Origin: CAXMNX01 sp964194845
GTDB lineage: Bacteria; Pseudomonadota; Alphaproteobacteria; Rhodobacterales; Rhodobacteraceae
Assembly (NCBI GenBank): GCA_964194845.1
Contig: CAXMNX010000031.1
Span: 1-11,341, forward strand
Direction: 5' to 3'
DNA: 11,341 nt
The notes under the pieces were generated by a model. That model saw nothing but the letters and a program-made list of their open reading frames with translations. It did no database searches and was not told the origin of the DNA. This document shows positions 1 to 6,828 of the stretch, piece after piece (the first letter of the stretch is position 1; each line of letters begins with the position of its first letter). The translations under genes were made by a program, and so were the position numbers.

Positions 1-254
1 AATGAATTCTGCGGCACCGTATGCATGCCAGGTGCCGCGGAATCCAACCATGTTGATTTTGTCAGTGGCAGATTAGTCCGCACTGGCGTCGTTCCGAGGC
101 CGTGTTTCGCTGCGGTGTGCACAGCCGCATTTTCCGCTGCACTGCAAAGAACGTTGTGCAGTGCAGTCGGCGATAAAAGTGCCGTCATTCTCATCTTACG
201 GCGAGGAGCGAAGTTCGGGTTTGTCCGCGTAGCGAACAGTGACTTGCGCGGTTC
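1..254. other. Gene-poor left end with inverted repeats
   Basis: I see no recognisable gene here. A plus-strand open frame at 25-300 exists, but its translation matches nothing I know, has no clear ribosome site and runs convergently into the end of the redoxin gene, so I do not call it. The stretch holds a perfect inverted repeat at 137-166 and a weaker one at 112-128 (GCGG and CCGC arms around the palindrome TGTGCACA, with one bulged base). Neither is followed by a T-run. It could be a 3' region of the redoxin transcript, an upstream regulatory region of a gene to the left, or decayed sequence. Confidence 0.5.
137..166. repeat. Perfect 10-bp inverted repeat, 10-base spacer
   Basis: The arms CTGCACTGCA (137-146) and TGCAGTGCAG (157-166) are exact reverse complements. 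The spacer is AAGAACGTTG, which itself contains the palindrome AACGTT. There is no T-run on either side in either orientation, so it is not a standard intrinsic terminator. The arms are rich in TGC/GCA. It may be an RNA hairpin downstream of the redoxin gene or a protein-binding site; the sequence alone does not decide. Confidence 0.6.
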
Positions 255-809
255 TCAGGCCGCTTTCCACTTGATGGAACACCCCATCGACGCGACCTGA
301 TCGCGGGGGCCTTCGCCAACCTCCGCCACCTGCCGCATCGCCTCGAACAAATCGCGGCGCAAATCGTCAGGACCGGCCTGAGCGCGCGACGCGTCGAGGC
401 GGCCGCGGTATTGCAGCTTCAGGTCTGCGTTCAGCCCAAAGAAATCCGGCGTGCAGGCAGCATCATAGGCGCGGGCAACCGCCTGCGTTTCGTCGTGAAG
501 ATAAGGGAATGAAAAGCCACGCTCTTCCGCCATGGCTTTCATATTGTCGAAGCCGTCAACCGGACGGTCAGTGGCGTCGTTCGAGCATATCGCCGCGTAG
601 CCGATGCCAAGTGGTGCCAGGTCGCGCGCGTCACGGACAATCCGGTCCATTACGGCCAACACGTAGGGGCAATGGTTACAGATAAATGCAACGACAAGGC
701 CTTTTGGGCCTGCGACATCCTGAAGGGTGTAAATATTGCCATCGGTCGCCGGCAGCCGGAAGTCCGGTGCCGACCAGCCGAAATCGCAAACGGAGGGTGT
801 TGCGGCCAT
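255..809 (-). CDS. Thioredoxin-fold (redoxin/AhpC-TSA type) protein with CxxC
   Basis: A 184-residue protein of the thioredoxin-like redoxin/AhpC-TSA superfamily. After a short N-terminal extension (APDFRLPATDG, residues 14-24, typical of the fold's first strands), the active-site segment CNHCPYV has Cys44 and Cys47. A cis-proline-type TP motif follows in AACTPDFFG. Near the end MGCSIKWK places a third conserved-looking cysteine at about residue 177, a pattern I associate with this 'thioredoxin family protein' subgroup. There is no signal peptide or membrane segment, so it should be cytoplasmic. The start is supported by AGGAGA just upstream of the ATG. The expected role is thiol-disulfide exchange or peroxide reduction; the substrate is unknown. 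It lies downstream of mscL in the same direction but behind mscL's terminator, so it is probably transcribed separately. Confidence 0.85.
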   Translation of the reverse strand: MAATPSVCDFGWSAPDFRLPATDGNIYTLQDVAGPKGLVVAFICNHCPYVLAVMDRIVRDARDLAPLGIGYAAICSNDATDRPVDGFDNMKAMAEERGFSFPYLHDETQAVARAYDAACTPDFFGLNADLKLQYRGRLDASRAQAGPDDLRRDLFEAMRQVAEVGEGPRDQVASMGCSIKWKAA

Positions 810-851
810 TTTGATCTCCTGTCGGATTGGCCAAACCTATCACTGTGGCTC

Positions 852-886
852 AAATAGAAAAGGACCCGCTGTTTAGCGAGTCCTTT
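852..886 (-). terminator. Intrinsic terminator of mscL
   Basis: On the minus strand a 12-bp stem (AAAGGACTCGCT / AGCGGGTCCTTT, one G-U pair) with loop AAAC is followed by TCTATTT. It begins 17 bases after the mscL stop codon, the expected place for a Rho-independent terminator. The T-tract is short and interrupted. It also separates mscL from the redoxin gene downstream. Confidence 0.8.
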
Positions 887-903
887 CAATTAAAACGTTA
901 CAG

Positions 904-1335
904 CTACCTCGCCTGAAGCGCGTCGCGAATTTCCGTCAGCAGCTCTTCCTGCGTTGGGCCTGCGGGCTCTTCCGGTGCGGCCTCCGCTGGCTCTTCGCTG
1001 GCTGCCTTAACGCGATTTACGTATCTGACCAGCATGAAAACGACCCATGCAATGATCAGGAAGTTGATGATCGCCATAATGAACGAGCCGTAGGCAAACA
1101 CAGACGCCCCGGTCTCGCGCGCGGCATCAAGGCTGGCGCCTTCGGCGACCTCTCCCGACAGAACGGCGTAATTGTTGCTGAAATCGACGCCGCCCATAAA
1201 GAGGCCGATAATCGGGTTGATCAGGTCGCCGACAAGGGATGTGACAATGGCTGTGAACGCCGCGCCAATGATGATACCAACGGCCATGTCCATGACATTT
1301 CCTTTGGCAATAAAGTCTTTGAATTCCTGAACCAA
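904..1335 (-). CDS. mscL: Large-conductance mechanosensitive channel MscL
   Basis: MscL forms a pentameric inner-membrane pore that opens under membrane tension to release solutes during hypo-osmotic shock. The 143-residue protein shows the N-terminal amphipathic segment QEFKDFIAKGN, the signature NVMDMAVGIIIGAAF leading into the first transmembrane helix (about 13-45), a periplasmic loop (about 48-77), a second transmembrane helix (about 80-104) and a C-terminal helix TQEELLTEIRDAL that matches the family's cytoplasmic bundle. A charged Glu/Pro/Ala linker precedes that helix. I chose a TTG start because AGGAG lies 5 bases before it and family members begin just at this point. The frame is open upstream to an ATG at 1395, which would add 20 residues unlike the family. 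Length fits the usual 130-150. Confidence 0.95.
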   Translation of the reverse strand: MVQEFKDFIAKGNVMDMAVGIIIGAAFTAIVTSLVGDLINPIIGLFMGGVDFSNNYAVLSGEVAEGASLDAARETGASVFAYGSFIMAIINFLIIAWVVFMLVRYVNRVKAASEEPAEAAPEEPAGPTQEELLTEIRDALQAR

Positions 1336-1419
1336 AATTGCTCCTATCTTTTTCCCAATCCCAGAAAGCCGTCCGAGCCCGCTGCCCGCGCACACGAACT
1401 AGCACTAAAACGCACAGAA

Positions 1420-1449
1420 TTGAGGGGTTTCGCCCACGCAAAATAGACT
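1420..1449 (+). promoter_or_regulatory. Weak candidate promoter for the GST gene
   Basis: TTGAGG (1420-1425) and TAGACT (1444-1449), 18 bases apart, each match four of six sigma-70 consensus positions and lie about 40 bases before the GST start. This is pattern matching only. The 153-base interval between the divergent mscL and GST starts must hold promoters for both; I could not pick one for mscL. Confidence 0.25.
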
Positions 1450-1488
1450 TATGTGGATTTTCGCACACTAAATCACAAAGGCAGCAAA

Positions 1489-2196
1489 ATGGACGCCCGG
1501 CCCCAACTTTCCAACTTCCCGATCACGCATCGCTGGCCCGCCACGCAGCCCGACGTAATTCAGCTTTACAGTTTTCCAACACCAAATGGCGTCAAGGTAT
1601 CAATCGCGCTTGAGGAACTTGGGCTTGAATATGAACCGCACCGGGTGACGCTTAGCGATGTGGATGTTCGAAGCCCGGAGTTTCTGTCGCTGAACCCGAA
1701 CAATAAGATCCCTGCCCTGATCGATCCCAATGGCCCCGACGGCGCGCCTGTTGAATTGTTCGAGTCTGGTGCGATCCTGATTTACCTCGCCGAGAAAACC
1801 GGGCGACTTTTGCCGAAAGGCGCGGCAAAATACGACGCGATCAAGTGGCTGATGTTCCAGATGGGCGGCATCGGGCCGATGTTTGGACAGCTCGGTTACT
1901 TCGTAAAATTCGCCGGTAGCGAGATCGAAGACCCACGCCCTCGCGAGCGCTATGTCGATGAAGCAAAACGGTTGCTGAACGTTCTTGAGGGCGCGCTTGA
2001 AGGCAAGGAATGGATCGCTGGCGAATACTCTATCGCTGATATCGCGATTGCGCCCTGGCTGCGGGGCCTTGATTTCTATGGCGCACGCGATCTTGTCGGA
2101 TGGGGAGATCTTCCCAGGGTCCAGGCCTATCTTGATCGATTTCTTGCGCGCCCGGCGGTGCAAAGGGGGCTGAATATCCCGCCCAGAAACGGCTAG
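1489..2196 (+). CDS. Nu-class glutathione S-transferase (YfcG/YghU-like)
   Basis: A 235-residue cytosolic GST. The N-terminal thioredoxin-like domain contains LYSFPTPNGVKVSIALEE (residues 27-43), where the TPNG turn is the hallmark of the nu class. It then has the glutathione-binding NNKIPAL (about 71-77) with its cis-Pro and FESGAILIYLAEKTG (about 91-105) with the Glu-Ser pair that holds the gamma-glutamyl group. The helical C-terminal domain includes GEYSIADIAIAPW, the conserved N-capping/hydrophobic-staple region. E. coli YfcG, which has the same motifs, acts mainly as a disulfide-bond reductase and organic-peroxide reductase, so a similar role is likely. The start at ATG 1489 is favoured over an in-frame ATG at 1453 because the extra residues are unlike the family; only a weak AAAGG precedes it. 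The gene is divergent from mscL and its stop overlaps the stop of the next gene. Confidence 0.9.
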   Translation: MDARPQLSNFPITHRWPATQPDVIQLYSFPTPNGVKVSIALEELGLEYEPHRVTLSDVDVRSPEFLSLNPNNKIPALIDPNGPDGAPVELFESGAILIYLAEKTGRLLPKGAAKYDAIKWLMFQMGGIGPMFGQLGYFVKFAGSEIEDPRPRERYVDEAKRLLNVLEGALEGKEWIAGEYSIADIAIAPWLRGLDFYGARDLVGWGDLPRVQAYLDRFLARPAVQRGLNIPPRNG

Positions 2197-2639
2197 GGCA
2201 GTTTTCCGCTCAGCACATAGCGCAGAATGTCGACAACCTGTCGCGGTTCTTCGGCAACAGCCAGCGCTGCGGCATGAACCTCTTTCAGCGGGTGCTGATG
2301 CTCGGGCAAGCTGAGCACGATCAGCGATTTGCCAAGTGCGGCGGCCATCCCGGCGTCAAACGCCGCGTTCCACTGTCTGTATTTCTCGCCGAAGCGCACA
2401 ACCACAATGTCGGCATTTTCAATCGCGTGGCGGGTGCGGATCGCATTAACCTTCGCCCCTTTGTGATCGTGCCAGAACTTGTTGTCCTCGGCACCCAATA
2501 TGGCGACGCCGCAATCGTCCGAGGCATCGTGGTCGGTGACGGGGGACGAAAAATTCACGTCCAACGCGCTCGCACCTTCGACGATCTGCTCGCGCCAGTC
2601 GGTGTGAATTTCGCCGGAAAGATAAACCTTGAGTGTCAT
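2193..2639 (-). CDS. YtoQ family protein
   Basis: A 148-residue protein matching the YtoQ family, distant relatives of nucleoside 2-deoxyribosyltransferases; I know of no established function. Visible family features are KVYLSGEIHTDWRE (4-17) at the first strand and loop, SSPVTDHDASD (31-41), the strand and helix ADIVVVRFGEKYRQWNAAFDAGMA (76-99), GKSLIVLSLP and the late HPLKE. The Rossmann-like pattern and charged loops suggest a small nucleotide-handling enzyme, but that is inference from fold resemblance. AGGAGA precedes the ATG at good spacing. It lies 21 bases after pheT on the same strand with no terminator between them, so it probably shares the pheS-pheT transcript. It ends convergently against the GST gene. 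Confidence 0.85.
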   Translation of the reverse strand: MTLKVYLSGEIHTDWREQIVEGASALDVNFSSPVTDHDASDDCGVAILGAEDNKFWHDHKGAKVNAIRTRHAIENADIVVVRFGEKYRQWNAAFDAGMAAALGKSLIVLSLPEHQHPLKEVHAAALAVAEEPRQVVDILRYVLSGKLP

Positions 2640-2660
2640 TTGATTTCTCCTGTCGCGCGG

Positions 2661-5057
2661 TTATCCGCGCAGCACGCCGCCGGTGGCCTTGGATACCTTC
2701 TCGACGATCCTGGCGGATACCGCATCAATCTCTTCGTCGGTGAGCGTTTTTTCGGTCGGTTGCAGGCGCACGGTGATGGCCAGCGACTTCTTACCGTCGC
2801 CAAGGCTTCCGCCGATGAACTCGTCGAAGACCCGCACCGCGCGGATCAGCGCCTTGTCGGCACCCTGCGCGGCATTCACCAGATTGATGGCTTCGACATC
2901 GGCATCGAGGACAAAGGCAAAATCGCGCTCGACCGCTTGAAGATCGCTGATTGTCAGCGCACCACGACCTGTGCCGCGCGATTTCGGCTGCGGCACGGCG
3001 GCCAGATGCAGCGCGAAGCCAACCGCCGGGCCTTTGACATCCATTGCGGCAAGCACGCGGGGGTGAACCTCGCCAAAGCTGCCAAGCACGATCTTTGGCC
3101 CCAGCGTGATCCGCGCCGAGCGGCCCGGGTGCCACCAGTCCTTGGCATCGCGGGGAAACTGGGTGCGGGCGGGCGCGCCAAGTGCGGAAAGGATCGCTTC
3201 GGCGTCAGCGCGGGCGTCGTAAACATCCACCGACCGACGGGACCCATGCGGATCCTTGGGCGCGGTCGCACCGATGCGCAAACCGGCGACCAGCATTTCC
3301 TGTTCCTCCGGCTCGCCGCCGTGCCAGACCGCGCCGACTTCGAAAAGCGCAAGATCGGCAAAGCCGCGTGCCTGATTGCGTGCTGCCGCCTGTAATAGCC
3401 CCGGCAAAAGTGAAGGGCGCATATGGGTCATTTCCGACGAGATCGGGTTGGCGACCTGCGCGGCTTGCCCGCCACCGCCGAAAAGCGCGGCTGACGCCTG
3501 ATCGACAAAGCTGTAGGTCACGCATTCGTTCATGCCGAGTGCCGCCGCCGTGCGCCGTGCGATCTGCTCACGTTTCTGCAAGGGCGTCAGGATCGGTTTT
3601 GGTACGCCCGCCTGCATACGCGGCATGGGTTTGGGCTCCAGCTTGGTCAGCGACGCGATCCGCGCGACTTCTTCCACCAGATCCGCCTCGCCCGTCACGT
3701 CGCGGCGCCAGCTTGGCGGGGTCACCATGTCGCCGTCGATGGTGAAGCCGAGGCGTTCAAGCGTCGCGCGCTGGTCGTCCGCCGGGATGTCCATGCCAAC
3801 CAGCGACGAACAACGGTCAGTGTCGAGCCGATAGGCGCGGGTGGTGTCGGGAACCGCGCCGGCGGTGACGACCTCGGAGGCTTCGCCGCCGCAAAGGTCG
3901 AGCACCATTTGCGTGCCCAAATCCAACCCCGGCAGGGTGAAAACCGGGTCGACGCCGCGTTCGAAGCGATACTTTGCGTCGGAGTTGATTTTCAAAGCGC
4001 GGCCTGTGCGCGCCACCGTGATCGGATCCCAATAGGCGCTTTCCAGAAAGACATTCACCGTCTCACCGGTCACGCCGGTTTTCTCGCCGCCCATCACACC
4101 GGCGATGCTTTCCGGCGCGCGATTGTCGGCGATGATCATCATGCCGGGCTGGAAGGTATAGCTTTTGTCGTCGAGCGCTGCGATTTCTTCGCCGCCCTTG
4201 GCGCGATGGACGCGCAGATTTCCCTGAACCTTGTCGGCGTCAAAGACATGCAAGGGCCGGTTGCGGTCGTAGGTGAAGAAGTTGGTGATATCGACAAGTG
4301 TTGAGATCGGGCGGAGACCGATGGCCTTCAGCCGGTGTTGCAGCCATTCGGGCGAGGGGCCGTTCTTAACGCCCCGGATCACCCGGCCTGCGAAGAATGG
4401 TGCGCCGTCGAGTGTGTCATCGTCGATGCTGACGTTGATCGGGCTTTCAAAACTGCCTTTTATCGGCTCGATGGGCCGGTCGATCTTGGTGCCCACGCCG
4501 CGTGCCGCCAGATCGCGGGCGATGCCTTCGACGCCCAGCGCGTCTTGCCGGTTTGGGGTGATGGCGATCTCGATCACCGGGTCGATTTTGGCGGGGTCGT
4601 TCGCGGCCAGCCAGTCGGTGAACTTGTCGCCGACCTCGCCCGAGGAAAGCTCAATGATGCCGTCGTGTTCGTCCGACAGTTCCATCTCGCGTTCCGAGCA
4701 CATCATGCCGTGGCTTTCGACGCCGCGGATTTTGCCGACCTGAATGGTCGTGTCGATGCCGGGGATATAGGTGCCCGCGTGGGCGATCACGACGGTGATA
4801 CCGGTCCGAGCATTCGGCGCGCCGCAGATAATCTGCTTTTCACCCTGATCGGTTGCGACATGGCAGACGGTCAGGCGGTCAGCGTCGGGGTGTTTTTCTG
4901 CCCTGAGCACCTTGCCGATAGTGAAATCGGCGAGCCGGTCGGCGGGGTTTATGACTTCCTCGACCTCAAGGCCGAGATCGGTGAGGGTTTCGGTGATTTC
5001 GGTGACCGAGGCAGTGGTCTCGAGATGCTCGCGGAGCCAGGAGAGGGTGAATTTCAT
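2661..5057 (-). CDS. pheT: Phenylalanine-tRNA ligase beta subunit
   Basis: PheT pairs with PheS in an alpha2-beta2 enzyme that charges tRNA-Phe; the beta chain binds tRNA and edits mischarged Tyr-tRNA. The 798 residues have the full bacterial layout. There is an N-terminal coiled region and an EMAP-type tRNA-binding domain (about 40-150, with FTIGKVLRAEKHPDADRL and ICGAPN). A B3/4 editing domain (about 210-380) and a B5 domain (about 400-475) follow, then a catalytic-like core (about 490-690) and a C-terminal ferredoxin-like anticodon-binding domain (about 703-798, beginning ISDLQAVERDFAFV). Length is normal and no motif is broken. The start codon overlaps the stop of the upstream unrecognised gene as ATGA. 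The nearest GAGG is too far upstream to be a good ribosome site, so translational coupling is likely. In most bacteria pheT follows pheS directly; here it does not. Confidence 0.97.
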   Translation of the reverse strand: MKFTLSWLREHLETTASVTEITETLTDLGLEVEEVINPADRLADFTIGKVLRAEKHPDADRLTVCHVATDQGEKQIICGAPNARTGITVVIAHAGTYIPGIDTTIQVGKIRGVESHGMMCSEREMELSDEHDGIIELSSGEVGDKFTDWLAANDPAKIDPVIEIAITPNRQDALGVEGIARDLAARGVGTKIDRPIEPIKGSFESPINVSIDDDTLDGAPFFAGRVIRGVKNGPSPEWLQHRLKAIGLRPISTLVDITNFFTYDRNRPLHVFDADKVQGNLRVHRAKGGEEIAALDDKSYTFQPGMMIIADNRAPESIAGVMGGEKTGVTGETVNVFLESAYWDPITVARTGRALKINSDAKYRFERGVDPVFTLPGLDLGTQMVLDLCGGEASEVVTAGAVPDTTRAYRLDTDRCSSLVGMDIPADDQRATLERLGFTIDGDMVTPPSWRRDVTGEADLVEEVARIASLTKLEPKPMPRMQAGVPKPILTPLQKREQIARRTAAALGMNECVTYSFVDQASAALFGGGGQAAQVANPISSEMTHMRPSLLPGLLQAAARNQARGFADLALFEVGAVWHGGEPEEQEMLVAGLRIGATAPKDPHGSRRSVDVYDARADAEAILSALGAPARTQFPRDAKDWWHPGRSARITLGPKIVLGSFGEVHPRVLAAMDVKGPAVGFALHLAAVPQPKSRGTGRGALTISDLQAVERDFAFVLDADVEAINLVNAAQGADKALIRAVRVFDEFIGGSLGDGKKSLAITVRLQPTEKTLTDEEIDAVSARIVEKVSKATGGVLRG

Positions 5058-5656
5058 TGATTTGCATCCGCCTCGTTTGGCAACGAGACTTCTCGTTCAT
5101 CTGTGCTTGCATCGGAAATATCGGCTTTGAGTTCTAACCTCGCCTGCTTGAACAGTTCGTTTCTGGCCAACATTACTTCGGAGTGGTGCTCGCTGACCTT
5201 CGCACGCTGATCTTTGTAATCCCCTGGCAGCGGATTATTCTTATCTACTTTCTTAGGACGTTTTCGCTTGAGCAAAACAATCGAGTTTCGATACTTTCTG
5301 ATCGCTTTGACATAGGAAGTTGCAGCGTCGACCAGCCCACTAAATTCGAAGACATTTGCCAACCCGATACTCGCATCAATTCGCGAGAACTCGTCAGGAA
5401 AATAGGGGACCTTTTCGACGGAAACGACGTTAATTTGATTTACTTTCGCACGGCAGATTTCAATAGAAGAGATAACTTCCGCGACCACCTCGCGTTTCTC
5501 ATTTCTGATCTGTAGTTCACGCCGATCGTTCGCTTCGCGAACTAACACTAAGTAAGCAATCCATGCGGCGGCGCCAGCGGCTAGAGCCATTCCAAGCTGA
5601 GAAAACGAAGCGATTGCCTCCAACGATCCTGTGTTCTTCACTTTAAAGTCCCCCAT
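5054..5656 (-). CDS. Unrecognised membrane-anchored protein inserted between pheS and pheT
   Basis: I do not recognise this gene. From ATG 5656 it encodes 200 residues. One hydrophobic helix lies near the N-terminus (about 22-39, LGMALAAGAAAWIAYLVLV). After it comes a long, charged, probably helical or coiled-coil domain without cysteine motifs. This contains a very basic patch (KRKRPKK, about 130-136) and an acidic tail. Topology is likely N-terminal anchor with the rest in the cytoplasm, since Arg/Lys-rich sequence follows the helix. The start is uncertain. ATG 5656 overlaps the pheS end by 14 bases. GTG 5641, just after the pheS stop and preceded by GGGGGA, would give 195 residues; an ATG at 5689 seems too far inside pheS. 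The stop overlaps pheT as ATGA. Hand counting of 5221-5460 gave 108 G+C in 240 (45%), far below its neighbours, which suggests horizontal acquisition into the operon. Confidence 0.7.
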   Translation of the reverse strand: MGDFKVKNTGSLEAIASFSQLGMALAAGAAAWIAYLVLVREANDRRELQIRNEKREVVAEVISSIEICRAKVNQINVVSVEKVPYFPDEFSRIDASIGLANVFEFSGLVDAATSYVKAIRKYRNSIVLLKRKRPKKVDKNNPLPGDYKDQRAKVSEHHSEVMLARNELFKQARLELKADISDASTDEREVSLPNEADANQ

Positions 5657-6707
5657 GCAGCGTCGGCACGTCCAGCGCTGAGAAACCATAATGCCTCAAC
5701 CACCTCAAATCACTGTCAAAAAACGCCCTGAGATCCGGTATCCCGTATTTCAGCATCGCCATCCGGTCGATGCCCATGCCGAAGGCGAAGCCCTGCCATT
5801 TGGCCGGATCAATCCCGCCTGCTTCCAGCACCTTGGGATGCACCATGCCGCTGCCCAGCACCTCCAGCCAGTCATCGCCTTCGCCCACTTTTACAGACCC
5901 GCCTTCCCACGAACACTGGATATCGACCTCGGCCGAGGGTTCGGTGAACGGGAAATGCGAGGCGCGGAAGCGGGTTTTGACCGATGTGCCGAAGAAGGCG
6001 GAAAAGAATTCTTCCAGCACCCATTTCAGGTTCGCCATCGAGATATCTTTGTCGATCGCCAGCCCCTCGACCTGATGGAACATCGGCGTGTGGGTCTGGT
6101 CGTAATCGGCGCGGTAAACCCGGCCCGGACAGATGATCCTGAGCGGCGCGCCGTGGTCCTGCATCGAGCGGATTTGCACCGGGCTGGTGTGGGTGCGCAG
6201 CACGTGCGGCGGGCGGTCGTCGCCGTCGCCGCGGGCCATGTAAAACGTATCCATCTCGGTCCGCGCCGGGTGGTGATCGGGGATGTTCAGCGCGTCGAAG
6301 TTATACCAGTCGGTCTCGATCTGCGGGCCTTCGGCGACGGAAAACCCCATGTCGGCCAGGATCGCGGTCACTTCCTCGGTCACTTGGCTGACCGGATGGA
6401 TGGTGCCGTGCGCGCGGGGTCGCGCGGGCAGTGTCACGTCCAGCCATTCGTCCTTCAGGCGAGCGTCCAATGCTGCATCGCCAAGTGCTGACTTCTTCGC
6501 CGCCAGCGCCGAGTTCAACTCGTCCTTCAGCGCATTCAGCTTTGGGCCGGCGACCTGACGCTCTTCGGGCGTCATGCGGCCCAGCTCGCGCATCTGAAGG
6601 CTGACTTCGCCCTTTTTGCCGACGGCGACGACCCGCAGGTCTTCCAGCGCCGCCTCGTCCGCAGCGCCCGCAATTGCCTCCAGATATTTCCGCCTCAGAT
6701 CGTCCAT
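5643..6707 (-). CDS. pheS: Phenylalanine-tRNA ligase alpha subunit
   Basis: The catalytic subunit of phenylalanyl-tRNA synthetase, a class II enzyme. The N-terminal coiled coil (about 1-90) is followed by the catalytic domain. That domain shows HPVSQVTEEVTAILADMGF and EGPQIETDWYNFDALNIP (motif 1 region), LRTHTSPVQIRSM with the adjoining RVYRADYDQTHTPMFHQVEG (motif 2 and Phe/ATP site), and FAFGMGIDRMAMLKYGI near the end (motif 3 with its invariant Arg). The 354-residue length is normal. AAGGGGG lies five bases before the ATG. Its end overlaps, or directly abuts, the start of the inserted membrane-protein gene. A candidate promoter lies about 50 bases upstream, and the plus-strand GNAT gene separates it from rplT, so pheS is probably the first gene of its own operon. 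Confidence 0.97.
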   Translation of the reverse strand: MDDLRRKYLEAIAGAADEAALEDLRVVAVGKKGEVSLQMRELGRMTPEERQVAGPKLNALKDELNSALAAKKSALGDAALDARLKDEWLDVTLPARPRAHGTIHPVSQVTEEVTAILADMGFSVAEGPQIETDWYNFDALNIPDHHPARTEMDTFYMARGDGDDRPPHVLRTHTSPVQIRSMQDHGAPLRIICPGRVYRADYDQTHTPMFHQVEGLAIDKDISMANLKWVLEEFFSAFFGTSVKTRFRASHFPFTEPSAEVDIQCSWEGGSVKVGEGDDWLEVLGSGMVHPKVLEAGGIDPAKWQGFAFGMGIDRMAMLKYGIPDLRAFFDSDLRWLRHYGFSALDVPTLHGGL

Positions 6708-6759
6708 ACGGACCCCCTTGGTTTCGTTCCTGCCCTGCTAGCGATACGGGCCTGCCAGT

Positions 6760-6773
6760 GCAAGTATACTTGC
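6760..6773. promoter_or_regulatory. Perfect 14-bp palindrome, candidate operator
   Basis: GCAAGTATACTTGC is exactly self-complementary and sits in the 121-base region between the divergent pheS and GNAT starts. It contains TATACT on both strands, so it overlaps possible -10 elements in both directions. The GTATAC core resembles operators bound by several GntR-family repressors, but no regulator gene is present in this window and the link is only resemblance. Confidence 0.45.
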
Positions 6774-6791
6774 CCGCACACGCAGCTTCAG
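6763..6791 (-). promoter_or_regulatory. Candidate pheS promoter
   Basis: On the minus strand, CTGAAG (-35, three of six positions) and TATACT (-10, five of six) are separated by 17 bases. The predicted transcript would start near 6756 and leave about a 50-base leader before the pheS ATG. I see no phenylalanine-rich leader peptide in it. The -10 lies inside the palindrome, so a protein bound there could block the promoter. The mirrored TATACT on the plus strand (6765-6770) could serve the GNAT gene but has no good -35. Confidence 0.4.
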
Positions 6792-6828
6792 CTTGGCAGA
6801 ACTGCCGTCATTCAACTAGGTTCAAATC

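Noticed and set aside
1..16. Similar AATGAATTC/ATGAATTC strings near both ends of the window (base 2 and base 11062)
   Set aside because: The shared stretch is only about nine bases and the sequence diverges at once, so it is likely chance.
25..300. Plus-strand open frame of 91 codons at the left end
   Set aside because: No ribosome site, no recognisable protein, spans the inverted repeats and overlaps the end of the redoxin gene.
2274..3395. 373-codon plus-strand open frame
   Set aside because: It lies fully antisense to pheT in high-GC sequence and its translation resembles no protein; pheT explains the region.
5183..5515. 110-codon plus-strand open frame inside the inserted gene
   Set aside because: The minus-strand frame is longer, fits the operon with overlapping start and stop, and has a sensible membrane helix; this one has no supporting signal.
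5691..6491. 266-codon plus-strand open frame antisense to pheS
   Set aside because: It is rich in His, Arg and Ala, as expected of a shadow frame, and pheS is intact on the other strand.
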